Shown: piece after piece, positions 43,233-52,664 of the stretch
How the letters are laid out: every line of letters begins with the position of its first letter
Numbering within the stretch: the stretch's first letter is position 1
NCBI GenBank assembly: GCA_028704435.1
Contig: JAQWFL010000004.1
Span: 51,254 to 115,253 of the forward strand
Origin: Anaerostipes sp.
Lineage (GTDB): Bacteria; Bacillota; Clostridia; Lachnospirales; Lachnospiraceae
Direction of reading: 5' to 3'
Length of the DNA: 64,000 nucleotides
Notes under the pieces: generated by a model
What the model was told of the DNA's origin: nothing
Databases searched by the model: none
What the model saw: only the letters and a program-made list of their open reading frames with translations
Position numbers and translations under genes: made by a program

Positions 43233-44285
43233 CTAATTTATTACTTTATATCTATTATCTTGAAGTGTAAATTCAAGACCTTTACTTACTGTCACTTTAT
43301 GATTTTTATCCACAAAAATTGCTTTTGCATTGTACTTTTTCAACAATTTCTGGCTCTTTTTTGCTCCTAATGCAAAACAAGCCGTGGATAATCCATCACT
43401 TATAATTCCACTATCGCATACAATAGTACAGGATTTTACATTTGTGTCTACAGAGTATCCTGTATTTTCATCTAAAATGTGAAAATACCGTTTTCCTGTT
43501 TTTTTATCTATGAAATACTTTTCATAATCTCCAGACGTAGAAATAAACTTTCCACCTTCTAATTTCAGATTTCCTAAAACTTCACCTTGCTCTCCAGATG
43601 GATTTTGAACACCTACATTCCAAGACTGTCCATCCTCTTTCTCTCCATAAACGGCTACACTTCCCCCAAGTGCAACGATTCCTCCAGATATCGTTTTATC
43701 TTTTTTCATCATTTCATAAACTTTGTCAATTCCAATTCCTTTTCCAAAAGCCCCAAGATCAAATTTAACATTTGACCCTGTTGTTATGGTTCCTTTTTTT
43801 CCAAATTTTACATTTTTATAACACCCTGATATGTTACCCTCCTTTAGCACTCTTTTAATTGTTTCTGCCGATGGTGCCACCGGATGTGCCGACTCGAAAT
43901 CCCACGTCTGTGTCAGCAATCCAATACTGGCATCTACTTTTCCACTAGACGCACTTGAAATCTCCATGGAAGTTTTAAGCCATGAAAGCAATGGTTCCTT
44001 CACTGACACCTTACTCTTATCCTTTGACTCATTAAGCTTAGAAATTGCGGAATCTTTTACTCTCCATGAAATTTGCTCTTCCTCTATCTTCTTTACAACA
44101 TTGATTAGACCCTCTTCTTTTTCCTTTAATTTATCCTCAGTTACAGTTCCATATAAAGAAATATTAGTTACCGTTCCCATGGCAAAATCCGTATGGCTAT
44201 AACTTTGGATTGTTTCTTTTTTACATCCACTGAGCATAACTATGCTAAGCATTGTCACACATATTAATCCTAATCTTCGTTTCAT
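43233..44285 (-). CDS. apbE: FAD:protein FMN transferase (ApbE-type lipoprotein)
   Basis: A 350-residue exported enzyme that attaches FMN from FAD to threonine of target proteins. The N-terminus is a lipoprotein signal ending in the lipobox MLSGC. MGTVTNISLYG, the NVKFDLGAFGKGIGIDKV region, ISTSGDYEKYF, YFHILDENTGY and the Asp/Thr-rich SDGLSTACFALG are the ApbE signatures. It is the last gene of a sirtuin - NusG_II - Gx transporter - apbE run, suggesting modification of a surface electron carrier or an Rnf-like protein located elsewhere. Confidence 0.93.
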   Translation of the reverse strand: MKRRLGLICVTMLSIVMLSGCKKETIQSYSHTDFAMGTVTNISLYGTVTEDKLKEKEEGLINVVKKIEEEQISWRVKDSAISKLNESKDKSKVSVKEPLLSWLKTSMEISSASSGKVDASIGLLTQTWDFESAHPVAPSAETIKRVLKEGNISGCYKNVKFGKKGTITTGSNVKFDLGAFGKGIGIDKVYEMMKKDKTISGGIVALGGSVAVYGEKEDGQSWNVGVQNPSGEQGEVLGNLKLEGGKFISTSGDYEKYFIDKKTGKRYFHILDENTGYSVDTNVKSCTIVCDSGIISDGLSTACFALGAKKSQKLLKKYNAKAIFVDKNHKVTVSKGLEFTLQDNRYKVIN

Positions 44286-44286
44286 C

Positions 44287-44784
44287 TTAAATCTCCATTA
44301 AACGTTTTGGTATTTTGGTAATTAATGTCCCTGCCAGCACACCAATTACAACTCCTGTAATGGTTCCTGATACTAATAATACTGGCAAATATAAATAAAT
44401 CTTTGCGTTCTCCATAAGTAAAACTGCTATGGTCAACTGTCCCACATTGTGTCCAACACCACCTGCAGCACTAATCCCAACTGGCGAAAATGCTTTTGTT
44501 TTCTTTAACAAAATCATAATAATTAAACTAAGAATTCCCCCAGCCAAACTATATACAATGGTCACAGGATTGCCAAACAGTAATCCTGCTAAAACAATTC
44601 TAACTACAGATACAATCAATGCCTGCTTCCACGTTGTTAGCCAGATGAGTACCATAATCACTCCATTTGCAAGCCCTATTTTTATCCCTGGAATTCCTGT
44701 GGGAATGGGAATTAGGACTTCAATATATGAGACCACCAGTGCCAGTGCCACAAACAGCCCATTAAGTGCTATTTTTTTCGTCAT
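44287..44784 (-). CDS. Gx transporter family protein (Hpre_diP_synt_I, PF07456)
   Basis: A 165-residue membrane protein with about five helices and glycine-rich loops (IPIPTGIPGIKIGLANGVIM; GISAAGGVGHNVGQL). The family is often labelled heptaprenyl diphosphate synthase component I but looks like an ECF-type S component or small transporter. It sits 1 bp from apbE and 20 bp from the NusG domain II gene, a grouping common in Clostridia and linked to extracellular flavin or quinone use (inference). Confidence 0.85.
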   Translation of the reverse strand: MTKKIALNGLFVALALVVSYIEVLIPIPTGIPGIKIGLANGVIMVLIWLTTWKQALIVSVVRIVLAGLLFGNPVTIVYSLAGGILSLIIMILLKKTKAFSPVGISAAGGVGHNVGQLTIAVLLMENAKIYLYLPVLLVSGTITGVVIGVLAGTLITKIPKRLMEI

Positions 44785-44804
44785 GTTTCCTCTCCTCTTT
44801 GGAA

Positions 44805-45170
44805 CTAATTCGTCATTCCGTCAAGTTCATTATCCTTGGTATCAGACATAATCTCAATCACAACCTTATGGGGAAGACACACTATGGTTTCTCCGTCTTT
44901 GCTTATTTTTTTGTGATTTTTACATATCTGGTCCGGACAGTCTGCGTCTATCATCTTCACATATCCATTCTTGATTCTCATTTTATTTTCTCCAGATTCT
45001 ACTGGAATTGTGTATGTCTCATTTTTTGATAGAGAAGCTTCATGAACTATCTTTCCATCTACTGTTACTTTAACCTGCTTTCCATCCCTTTGTGTTAAAT
45101 GTATTACAAGCATACTAGTTAATGCAATAATTAAAATTCCACCAACTAAAAATAAGTCTTTCTTCTTCAT
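44805..45170 (-). CDS. NusG domain II-containing membrane-anchored protein
   Basis: A 121-residue protein with one N-terminal membrane helix and an outer NusG_II domain (SLSKNETYTIPVESGENKMRIKNG, then DADCPDQICKNHKKISKDGETIVCLPHKVVIEI). The DxDCPDxxC and CLPH pattern is conserved in the family. Despite the name it is not a transcription factor. It is usually next to the Gx transporter and apbE, as here, and may help bind or deliver flavin outside the membrane; this is inference. Confidence 0.85.
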   Translation of the reverse strand: MKKKDLFLVGGILIIALTSMLVIHLTQRDGKQVKVTVDGKIVHEASLSKNETYTIPVESGENKMRIKNGYVKMIDADCPDQICKNHKKISKDGETIVCLPHKVVIEIMSDTKDNELDGMTN

Positions 45171-45176
45171 GAATCT

Positions 45177-45899
45177 TTATACCTGTATCTTTCCTAATAC
45201 TTCCCCAATTGGGTCTGTAATACATAAGTTTGCCTGCTTATCCCTTGATGTGGCGTCCCGATTTAATACAACTAAATTCTTTCCTCTAAAATAATCTATC
45301 ATTCCTGCAGCTGGATACACCACAAGAGATGTTCCCCCAATGATTAACATGTCTGCACTAGCAATTGCCTCTACCGCTCCCTGCATCACAGCACCATCTA
45401 ATCCTTCTTCATACAAAACTACATCTGGTTTAATAATGCCCCCACAATCTTCACAATATGGAATGTCCTCTGTATTTACCACATAATTTACATCATAAAA
45501 TTTATGGCATTTTGTGCAGTAATTTCGATGTACACTTCCATGAAGTTCAAATACATTTTTACTTCCTGCTGCCTGATGAAGTCCATCAATATTCTGGGTT
45601 ACAATGGCATCTAATTTCCCTGCTTTCTCAAGTTCCACCAATTTTAAATGTGCTTTGTTCGGTTTCGCTTCTAAAAATATCATTTTATTTTTATAAAAAT
45701 CAAAAAATTCCTTTGTGTGATCCCGATAAAATGAATGACTTACCATAACCTCCGGTGGATATTTATACGTTTGATGATACAACCCATCTGTACTTCGAAA
45801 ATCTGGAATATGACTCTCTGTAGAAACTCCTGCCCCTCCAAAAAATACAATATGACTACTCTCGTCTATCATTTGTTGCAACTGTTTTATCTGCTCCAT
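45177..45899 (-). CDS. cobB: NAD-dependent protein deacylase (sirtuin, CobB-type)
   Basis: A 240-residue class III deacetylase. GGAGVSTESHIPDFRS (NAD loop), TQNIDGLHQAAGS, catalytic His in FELHGSVH, and four zinc Cys (CTKCHKFYD and CEDCGG) are present; GGTSLVVYPAAGMI matches the C-terminal NAD site. It removes acetyl or other acyl groups from lysines in the cytoplasm. AGGAGG precedes the ATG. It is first in a four-gene run with the apbE group, although a functional tie is unclear. Confidence 0.93.
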   Translation of the reverse strand: MEQIKQLQQMIDESSHIVFFGGAGVSTESHIPDFRSTDGLYHQTYKYPPEVMVSHSFYRDHTKEFFDFYKNKMIFLEAKPNKAHLKLVELEKAGKLDAIVTQNIDGLHQAAGSKNVFELHGSVHRNYCTKCHKFYDVNYVVNTEDIPYCEDCGGIIKPDVVLYEEGLDGAVMQGAVEAIASADMLIIGGTSLVVYPAAGMIDYFRGKNLVVLNRDATSRDKQANLCITDPIGEVLGKIQV

Positions 45900-45950
45900 A
45901 GTTCGTTCCTCCTAACTATTGTTATATTATAATTTATTCTTAAATATTTG

Positions 45951-47300
45951 TCATTCTAATTTTCTATATACGGTAATATACATGGTCAAAAAACTTGCTA
46001 GCCCACCTACCAAATTAGAGATTGGTTCTGCAAGAAAGACGCCCTTAATTCCAAGTCCAAACATTCCTGGCAGTATCATAGTAAGTGGCACCACAATAAT
46101 TATTTTTCTAAAAATAGAAAAAAAGGTTGCCTGTTTTGCCTTTCCTAAAGCAACAAAGGTCGCCTGTCCAGAAAATTGAAGAGACATAAAAACAAATCCA
46201 AAAAAATACATATGAAGTGCTGGCACTCCTGCACGAATTAGTGCTTCATTTCCATTAAATATTCGAATAAAAAATTCCGGTGCCACCACCACAACAAGCC
46301 ACGCCACAGTAGTATAAATACAACATGCAGTTGACATAAACCGAATACTTTTTTTCACCCTATCATATACTCTTGCCCCATAATTGTAACCTAAAACTGG
46401 CTGTGCTCCATTAGAAATACCCTGCACTGGCATGGTCAAAATATCACGAACAGAATTTAATACTGTCATAACCCCAATATATAAATCCCCACCATATTGT
46501 TGAAGTTTCATATTACACACAATCTGCACTGCACTATTGGTCGCCGCAAGTGTAAATCCAGAAACTCCAACTGTAGAAATCTGTTTTGCCAACACTCTAT
46601 CAAAGTAAAATTCCTTTGGAGAAAGCCTTAGAATTGCCTTATCACTTTTTAAAAACAAAAGCACCCATATCATAGACAATCCCTGAGATATCACCGTAGC
46701 AAGTCCAGCTCCTTGAACGCCCATATGAAATCCAAAAATCAAGATAGGATCCAGTACAATATTAGTAACTGCACCACATAAGACCGTACACATCCCCACT
46801 TTTCCAAATCCCTGAGCATTGATAAACTGATTCATTCCAAGACTAATCATCACAAAGACAGTCCCTATTAAGTAAATTTGAAGATAATCTCTCGCATAAG
46901 AAAATGTAATATCACTGGCTCCAAACAAATATAAGATAGGCTTCATAAACAAAAAAACTATCACTGTTAAAATAATTCCGGTCACTACTAAAAGAGTATA
47001 AGAACATTTCATAATATTCTTTGCACGTTCTTCATTCTTTGCACCTCGTGCGATAGAACAAAGAGGTGCCCCTCCCATTCCAAATAAATTAGAAAATGCA
47101 CTAATTAAAGTTATAATAGGAAATGTAAGACCAAGTCCTGTTAACGCGATAGTTCCATTCACCGGAATCCTTGCAATATAAATACGATCCACAATATTGT
47201 ACAGAAGATTAATTATCTGTGCCAATGTCATAGGAAGTGCCATACTCATAATATTTCCAACTACACTTCCCTTTGTAAAATCATTTTTCCTATCTGCCAT
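45951..47300 (-). CDS. MATE family efflux transporter
   Basis: A 449-residue, 12-helix exporter (GNIMSMALPMTLAQIINLLYNIVDRIY at the start; GMGGAPLCSIARGAKNEE in the first cytoplasmic loop). It differs from the MATE protein at 37 kb. Its gene overlaps the end of the NUDIX gene by 11 bp, so the NUDIX, Rpn and MATE genes are co-translated. Substrate unknown. Confidence 0.9.
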   Translation of the reverse strand: MADRKNDFTKGSVVGNIMSMALPMTLAQIINLLYNIVDRIYIARIPVNGTIALTGLGLTFPIITLISAFSNLFGMGGAPLCSIARGAKNEERAKNIMKCSYTLLVVTGIILTVIVFLFMKPILYLFGASDITFSYARDYLQIYLIGTVFVMISLGMNQFINAQGFGKVGMCTVLCGAVTNIVLDPILIFGFHMGVQGAGLATVISQGLSMIWVLLFLKSDKAILRLSPKEFYFDRVLAKQISTVGVSGFTLAATNSAVQIVCNMKLQQYGGDLYIGVMTVLNSVRDILTMPVQGISNGAQPVLGYNYGARVYDRVKKSIRFMSTACCIYTTVAWLVVVVAPEFFIRIFNGNEALIRAGVPALHMYFFGFVFMSLQFSGQATFVALGKAKQATFFSIFRKIIIVVPLTMILPGMFGLGIKGVFLAEPISNLVGGLASFLTMYITVYRKLE

Positions 47301-47781
47301 GTACTTTCAAATCCTTCCCATCTAAGGACGCCTCCACTAATTTCATCTTCTCATAAGTTAGCTTCAGTGAAAAAAATGGCCGGTCCTCCTGTATATATTT
47401 TAAGAAAAGATAATCTCCTTCCCATAAATTCAGTTGATGTAGATCCGACTTCTTTACCCACTCAAGATTACCTTCATTGCAAGAAATCAAGTCTCCTGAA
47501 AAATCATCAGAAGAATATAAACACATATATTCCACCACACCATCATCCTGGTCTGAAATAAATGTTACAATTCCATGGAAATGAAAGGAATTTAGTGTAA
47601 GTCCTGTTTCCTCTCTGACCTCACGCATGAGACAATCCTCTGGACTTTCCCCCTCTTCAAAATGTCCTCCTACACCAATCCACTTATCCTTATTAATATC
47701 ATGCTCCTTCTTCACTCGGTGCAGCATCAAATAACTATCGTCCTTTTCAATATAACATAACGTTGTAAGTCCCATGATCAT
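47290..47781 (-). CDS. NUDIX hydrolase (8-oxo-dGTP diphosphatase-like)
   Basis: A 163-residue hydrolase. The NUDIX box is complete (GGHFEEGESPEDCLMREV then REETGL), and LCYIEKDDSYLMLHRVKKEHDINKDKWIG is like MutT-type 8-oxo-dGTPases. Its ATG overlaps the stop of the Rpn gene (ATGA); a second ATG two codons later is also possible. It would sanitise the nucleotide pool, though other nucleotide substrates are possible. Confidence 0.9.
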   Translation of the reverse strand: MIMGLTTLCYIEKDDSYLMLHRVKKEHDINKDKWIGVGGHFEEGESPEDCLMREVREETGLTLNSFHFHGIVTFISDQDDGVVEYMCLYSSDDFSGDLISCNEGNLEWVKKSDLHQLNLWEGDYLFLKYIQEDRPFFSLKLTYEKMKLVEASLDGKDLKVHGR

Positions 47782-48677
47782 TCCTCTTCTTTGTATTGTT
47801 GGATTTTCTTTCTTGCATCTTCTTCTGACAGTTGATATCTCTTTATTAATTTTGTAACAATTCTTTCTACTGGAATATTTTCTTCTAAGTTATCTTCAAT
47901 CAGATTCTTAATACCCTGTTCAATCCCCTGTTCAATTCCTTCTTGCAAATATTCATTTGCCAAATTTGCCAAGACTTTCTCTTCATCATATTCCGTTAAG
48001 ATTGCGCTCATTACATCCGCCCTCCTTCTTCTGAGAAACTCCTCTAAAATACCTTCTTCAATACACGTATTAATTGCGATTTCAACCGCCTCTTCAAATT
48101 TCATTACCTTCGCATATTCTCTCGTTTTACTCACAAAATATGAATATTCATTTAGAACATTACATCGTGACATTAAATCTTGGTTATGTCCATAATTAAC
48201 ATTAATAACATGCACAACTAATTCCAATGTAGGTATATCTTCTTTGTGTTCAAATGCATCTGAAAGCTTTAAGTATTCCTCTTCTTCCATATCTGTACTT
48301 CCATTATACAACACAACAAACTTTGGTGTAGGTATTTTTATTAATTTAGAACTATAAATATTGACATCTTTACTTTCTGCCCACTCCTTATAACTATCAG
48401 CTAGATACAAGAACCCCCGAAATGGCATATTAGGATTTTTCGTGCTTTGATGTTCGTAGAAATTCATAAAATTATTAATTAAAAATGAAATATCGTTGTG
48501 CATTCGCATATAAATTACATCGTCTAAAGTTGTAATTTCGATTTCATTTTCATCTTGATAATTCGTATGATTCAGACCATTATACAACTCTAGGGCATAC
48601 TTTTTTTCTGAAAATAAAATGCGGAATAATCTATCCTTGAACTTGCGATTAATTGTTACTTGATTTGTTTTTGACAT
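47778..48677 (-). CDS. Rpn family PD-(D/E)XK nuclease/transposase-like protein
   Basis: A 299-residue protein of the recombination-promoting nuclease family. The nuclease motif is visible as NDISFLI followed by MNFYEHQST (Asp and Glu-His-Gln). The N-terminal FKDRLFRILFSEKKYALELYN and ADSYKEWAESKDVN are also family-like. Near the C-terminus EQGIEQGIEQGIKN is a short tandem repeat. It resembles transposase-derived Rpn proteins common in Clostridia. No inverted repeats of a mobile element were seen around it, so it is probably domesticated. Confidence 0.82.
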   Translation of the reverse strand: MSKTNQVTINRKFKDRLFRILFSEKKYALELYNGLNHTNYQDENEIEITTLDDVIYMRMHNDISFLINNFMNFYEHQSTKNPNMPFRGFLYLADSYKEWAESKDVNIYSSKLIKIPTPKFVVLYNGSTDMEEEEYLKLSDAFEHKEDIPTLELVVHVINVNYGHNQDLMSRCNVLNEYSYFVSKTREYAKVMKFEEAVEIAINTCIEEGILEEFLRRRRADVMSAILTEYDEEKVLANLANEYLQEGIEQGIEQGIKNLIEDNLEENIPVERIVTKLIKRYQLSEEDARKKIQQYKEEE

Positions 48678-48738
48678 GATTTTTCTCCTTTGATATATTC
48701 AAGAAAGAAATATAATAATAGATATGTTTTTAGAAATG

Positions 48739-48790
48739 AAAAACAGAGATGAAATCTTCCTTGTTCTAAGAAGTATCTCATCTCTGTTTT
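48739..48790 (-). terminator. Terminator of the riboflavin operon
   Basis: AAAACAGAGATGA pairs with TCATCTCTGTTTT, with a smaller inner TTC/GAA stem. It lies just after ribH, before the Rpn gene; on the minus strand the stem ends in a T-run. Confidence 0.85.
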
Positions 48791-48813
48791 AATTTGTCAA
48801 TATTTTACATTAT

Positions 48814-49275
48814 TTAAATTTGTCTCATTAAATTAACCATCTCAATGGCTGATAATGCACAGTCATATCCTTTGTTTCCTGCTTTTGTACCAGCACGCTC
48901 AATTGCCTGTTGGATATTTTCTGTTGTAACTACTCCAAACATCACTGGAACATCCGTCTGCATAGAAACAGTTGCAATTCCCTTAGCAGCTTCGTTACAA
49001 ACATAATCGTAGTGACTTGTTGCTCCACGAATAACAGCTCCCAAGCAAATAACTGCATCATATTTTTTTGACTTTGCCATCTTTGATGCAACGGTTGGAA
49101 TTTCAAATGCACCTGGAACCCATGCCAATTCAATATCTTCGTCTTTTACGTTATGACGCTTTAACCCATCTAATGCACCATCCACAAGTTTAGATACAAT
49201 AAACTCATTAAATCTTGCTGCAACAATCCCAATCTTCATGTCCTTTGATACTAAATTTCCTTCTAAAATGTTCAT
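48814..49275 (-). CDS. ribH: 6,7-dimethyl-8-ribityllumazine synthase
   Basis: A 153-residue enzyme joining ribulose-derived 3,4-dihydroxy-2-butanone 4-phosphate to the pyrimidine intermediate. [53 protein letters not shown] and [22 protein letters not shown] are the family motifs; the catalytic His is in TSHYDY. It is the last gene of the rib operon, 32 bp after ribBA. Confidence 0.97.
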   Translation of the reverse strand: MNILEGNLVSKDMKIGIVAARFNEFIVSKLVDGALDGLKRHNVKDEDIELAWVPGAFEIPTVASKMAKSKKYDAVICLGAVIRGATSHYDYVCNEAAKGIATVSMQTDVPVMFGVVTTENIQQAIERAGTKAGNKGYDCALSAIEMVNLMRQI

Positions 49276-49307
49276 TTTATTTCTCCTTTATTTTAATTAA
49301 TTATTTG

Positions 49308-50510
49308 TTATTTTACGTTTTCTAAATAGTGTCCCATTTTTTCTTTTTTTGTCTGCATATAAAAACTGTCATATGGTGTCAACTGCATTTCAATAGGAAC
49401 TCGCTCAACAATCTCTAACCCAAAGTCTTCTAACCCATCTATCTTTGTTTGATTATTTGTTAATAATCTTAATTGTTTTGCTCCAAGATCTCTTAGAATT
49501 TGTGCTCCAATAAAATATTCTCTTTCATCTTCTTCAAACCCCAAGGCAAGATTTGCTTCTACTGTATCCATTCCTTGATCTTGAAGTGCATATGCCTTCA
49601 ACTTATTAATTAAGCCAATTCCTCTTCCTTCTTGTCTCATGTATAGGAAAATTCCTCTTCCCTCTGCCTCAATCTGCTCCATGGCACAGGCTAACTGATC
49701 TCCACAGTCACAACGAAGAGAACCAAAAGTGTCCCCAGTTAAACATTCAGAATGCACACGGCAAAGAACTGGTTCATCCGTTGTCACATCGCCTTTTACT
49801 AACGCTACATGATGTTCTCCATTTAGTTTATTTACATATCCATAAGCTCTAAAATCTCCATGCTTTGTTGGCATTGGTGTTTCTACTTCACGGCTCACTA
49901 ATACTTCATGCAATTTGCGGTAACGCTGCAAATCTTTGATGGCAATCATTTTAAATCCAAATTCTTTGGCCAATTCTTTTAGCTCTGTAGTACGCATCAT
50001 CGTTCCATCTTCACGCATAATTTCACAGCAAAGTCCACATTCTTTTAATCCTGCAATTCGCATTAAATCAACGGTTGCTTCCGTATGCCCGTTTCTTTCA
50101 AGCACTCCATTTTCCTTTGCAATCAATGGAAACATATGTCCTGGTCGTCTCAAATCCTCTGGACGAATATCATCCTCCATACATTTCATTGCAGTAAGAG
50201 AACGCTCCACTGCTGAAATTCCAGTGGTTGTATCCACATGATCGATACTCTCTGTAAATGCAGTTTCATGATTGTCTGTATTTGTCTTTACCATTGGTGC
50301 AAGCCCAAGTTTTTCTCCCATAGCTATACTCATTGGCATACAAATTAGCCCTTTTGCATAGGTTGCCATCAAATTAATATTTTCTGTGGTTGCAAATTCT
50401 GCGGCACAGATAAAATCACCTTCATTTTCTCTGTCTTCATCATCAATAGTTACAATAATCTTCCCTGCCTTTAAATCTTCTACTGCTTCTTCAATAGTAC
50501 TTAATTTCAT
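49308..50510 (-). CDS. ribBA: Bifunctional 3,4-dihydroxy-2-butanone-4-phosphate synthase / GTP cyclohydrolase II
   Basis: A 400-residue fusion enzyme. The N-terminal half (about 1-200) is Rib[38 protein letters not shown]. The C-terminal half is Rib[20 protein letters not shown] zinc site, [20 protein letters not shown], and [12 protein letters not shown]. It supplies both branches of riboflavin synthesis. Order ribD-ribE-ribBA-ribH is the usual Firmicute operon, downstream of the FMN riboswitch. Confidence 0.97.
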   Translation of the reverse strand: MKLSTIEEAVEDLKAGKIIVTIDDEDRENEGDFICAAEFATTENINLMATYAKGLICMPMSIAMGEKLGLAPMVKTNTDNHETAFTESIDHVDTTTGISAVERSLTAMKCMEDDIRPEDLRRPGHMFPLIAKENGVLERNGHTEATVDLMRIAGLKECGLCCEIMREDGTMMRTTELKELAKEFGFKMIAIKDLQRYRKLHEVLVSREVETPMPTKHGDFRAYGYVNKLNGEHHVALVKGDVTTDEPVLCRVHSECLTGDTFGSLRCDCGDQLACAMEQIEAEGRGIFLYMRQEGRGIGLINKLKAYALQDQGMDTVEANLALGFEEDEREYFIGAQILRDLGAKQLRLLTNNQTKIDGLEDFGLEIVERVPIEMQLTPYDSFYMQTKKEKMGHYLENVK

Positions 50511-50522
50511 TTTACTTTCCTC

Positions 50523-51170
50523 CTAAAATCCTGCGTTAAATAGCATTTCCTTTGTTAGTTTAGTATCCTTTGTTTCTGTTTGATTTCCTGTTACAAATTT
50601 CTCAATATATTTTCCTACCATGTCATTTTCCAGATTTATAATATCTCCAATCTGTTTATGCCCTAATACGGTTTCACTCAATGTATGTGGAATGACCGAT
50701 ACTTGCAAAAATCCTTGGGACAATCCTGCAATGGTAAGGCTAATTCCATCAATGGTAATGGATCCTTTTTCCACACAATAGTGAAGAATCTTATCACTCG
50801 CTGAAATGGTAAACCATACGGCATTATCATCTCGCTTAATGTTTGTAATCACTCCAGTATCATCTACATGACCAGCTACCATATGCCCGCCAAATCTTCC
50901 ACCTGCAAGCATTGCTCTTTCTAGATTCACTGGATCTCCCGACTTTAAGTTTCCAAGATTACTTCGATCAAATGTCTCGTTCATCACGTCTGCCTGAAAC
51001 GTACTTTTATCAAACATCTTCACTGTCAGACACACACCGTTGACTGCAATACTGTCTCCAATATTTACATCCTCTAACACCTTCGTCGCCTTTACAATAA
51101 TGACCGAAGACTGATTTTTACGTTTTACTGTGGAAATAGTTCCAAGTTCTTCTACGATTCCTGTAAACAT
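50523..51170 (-). CDS. ribE: Riboflavin synthase alpha chain
   Basis: A 215-residue enzyme with two similar lumazine-binding domains. It starts MFTGIVEELG, with NGVCLTV in the first repeat (about 50-60) and SITIDGISLTI in the second, plus GGHMVAGHVD. It catalyses dismutation of two lumazines to riboflavin. The start overlaps the end of ribD by 19 bp. It is also called ribC in Bacillus nomenclature. Confidence 0.97.
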   Translation of the reverse strand: MFTGIVEELGTISTVKRKNQSSVIIVKATKVLEDVNIGDSIAVNGVCLTVKMFDKSTFQADVMNETFDRSNLGNLKSGDPVNLERAMLAGGRFGGHMVAGHVDDTGVITNIKRDDNAVWFTISASDKILHYCVEKGSITIDGISLTIAGLSQGFLQVSVIPHTLSETVLGHKQIGDIINLENDMVGKYIEKFVTGNQTETKDTKLTKEMLFNAGF

Positions 51171-52258
51171 TTATCTATCACCTTACTTTCCAATAAAATA
51201 TCATTTCCAAGCATCTGTACTTTTGGTGGCTCTAACTTTAACGCCTCCTTAATCGCTCCAATTCCACTTCCTTCAATGGGTGTTTTGGCATCCTTTCCCC
51301 CAAATAATTTAGGAGCAATAAATGCATATACTTTCTGAACCAAATGTTCTTTTACTAAAGTTCCATTTACGATGCCGCCACCCTCGACTAAAACACTGTC
51401 TATATTTTTCTTTCCCAGTTCCACAATGAGCTGTTCCATAGAAATATGTCCATTTTTTTCTGGCAAATGAATCACCTGACATCCGGCCTCTTTTAATTTA
51501 TTTTCCTTTTCTATATCTACATTTTTCAGTGTGGCAATCATCGTTGGAATATCCTTTGCTGTCTTTACCAACTGAGACTCAAGGGGTATTTTTAATTTGC
51601 TGTCGCACACAATTCTTGTTGGATGATTTCCATTTTCAATTCTTGCAGTAAGCATTGGATTATCCCCAAGAACTGTCCCGATACCAACCATAATTCCTGC
51701 ATATTCGTGTCGCAAGTGTTGCACATACGCCCTGGCTTTTTCCCCTGTAATCCACTGAGATTCTCCATCTATGGTTGCTATCTTTCCGTCCATGGTCATA
51801 GCATACTTTAATGCTACATATGGCTTTTGATGTTTAATAAAATAAAAGAAAATGTCATTGAGCTTATCGCACTCTTCTTTAAGACATTCAGTTTCAACTT
51901 CGATTCCATGTTCTCTTAGAATCTTAATTCCCCCACCATCTACTTTTGGATTTGGATCAAAAGAACCAATCACAACTTTCTTTAACTTATTTTCAATAAT
52001 TGCCTGAGTACATGGTGGTGTTTTTCCATAATGGCAACATGGCTCCAATGTCACATAAATAGTTGCTCCTTCTGGACTTTCCTTACAGTTTGCCAAAGCA
52101 TTTCTTTCGGCATGCAACTGTCCATAACGCTCATGATATCCTTCTCCTATGATACGACCATCCTTTACCACAATAGCTCCAACCAATGGATTGGGATTGG
52201 TCCACCCTCTTGCTTTTTTTGCAAGGAAAATGGCTCGTTTCATATATGTTTCCTTCAA
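51152..52258 (-). CDS. ribD: Bifunctional diaminohydroxyphosphoribosylaminopyrimidine deaminase / reductase
   Basis: A 368-residue enzyme. The N-terminal deaminase has the zinc site HAERNAL and PCCHYGKTPPCTQAI; the C-terminal reductase has VALKYAMTMDGKIAT, GIMVGIGTVLGDNPMLT and VEGGG. The TTG at 52258 (after GAGGTG) is used as start because ETYMKRAIFLAKKARG aligns with the usual RibD N-terminus; an ATG at 52243 with AAGGA is the alternative. It is the first gene behind the FMN riboswitch. Confidence 0.95.
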   Translation of the reverse strand: MKETYMKRAIFLAKKARGWTNPNPLVGAIVVKDGRIIGEGYHERYGQLHAERNALANCKESPEGATIYVTLEPCCHYGKTPPCTQAIIENKLKKVVIGSFDPNPKVDGGGIKILREHGIEVETECLKEECDKLNDIFFYFIKHQKPYVALKYAMTMDGKIATIDGESQWITGEKARAYVQHLRHEYAGIMVGIGTVLGDNPMLTARIENGNHPTRIVCDSKLKIPLESQLVKTAKDIPTMIATLKNVDIEKENKLKEAGCQVIHLPEKNGHISMEQLIVELGKKNIDSVLVEGGGIVNGTLVKEHLVQKVYAFIAPKLFGGKDAKTPIEGSGIGAIKEALKLEPPKVQMLGNDILLESKVIDKCLQES

Positions 52259-52300
52259 TCTGCTTCACCTCTAATTCTCTTTGTGATTCAACATCCTCAT

Positions 52301-52337
52301 AAAAGAAAAAGACCCTGAATCTAATATCCAGAGTCTT
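52301..52337 (-). terminator. Second terminator-like hairpin upstream of ribD
   Basis: AAGAC-c-CTG pairs with CAG-a-GTCTT around a 12-base loop, followed on the minus strand by TTTTTCTTTT. It lies 45 bp before the ribD start codon, downstream of another terminator-like hairpin, so the riboswitch leader seems to have two expression-platform hairpins in tandem. Confidence 0.65.
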
Positions 52338-52394
52338 ATCATAATCTTTTTCGCTTTCACATAGTAGAGTGTTCTGCTTTCACTTTATAAAAAC

Positions 52395-52425
52395 AAAAAA
52401 CTCTGGAACTATAAAAATTCCAGAG
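52395..52425 (-). terminator. Terminator (expression platform) of the FMN riboswitch
   Basis: CTCTGGAA / TTCCAGAG stem with a 9-base loop followed on the minus strand by TTTTTTG. It begins about 34 bp after the aptamer and is the probable OFF-state terminator. Confidence 0.8.
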
Positions 52426-52458
52426 CAAAATATCCACGTATGTTAATACACGTTCTTT

Positions 52459-52565
52459 ATCTTCTTTCATCCAGACTGTACTGTCGGCTTCGGAGTTACA
52501 CCGAATCATGCCTTGCGGCTCGTGGGCTATACCACCGGTTGGGACTTACACCCGACCCTGAAGAT
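52459..52565 (-). ncRNA. FMN riboswitch (RFN element)
   Basis: On the minus strand the conserved RFN sequence is intact: the ATCTTC/GAAGAT P1 stem closes the element, and inside are AGGGTCGGGTG, a CCAACCGGTGGTA segment, AGCCCACGAGCC, GATTCGGTG and ACAGTCTGGATGAAAG. It precedes ribD-ribE-ribBA-ribH and would stop transcription when FMN is plentiful. Confidence 0.95.
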
Positions 52566-52664
52566 GTTATTTAATTTATGTACTTAATTATAACCTATTA
52601 AGAACCTGTGTCAAGGCTTATTTTATCATCTTTTTTTGAATTTTCCATATATTTTGTTTTTCCA

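Noticed and set aside
43587..44202. Plus-strand frames opposite apbE
   Set aside because: Antisense shadows of a well-conserved enzyme gene, without start signals.
47900..47960. CRISPR-like or minisatellite repeat (EQGI-encoding units)
   Set aside because: Only three very short units within a coding region; a local in-frame repeat, not an array.
47778..48677. Rpn gene as part of an active insertion sequence
   Set aside because: No terminal inverted repeats or target-site duplication were found, and the gene is translationally coupled to the NUDIX gene.
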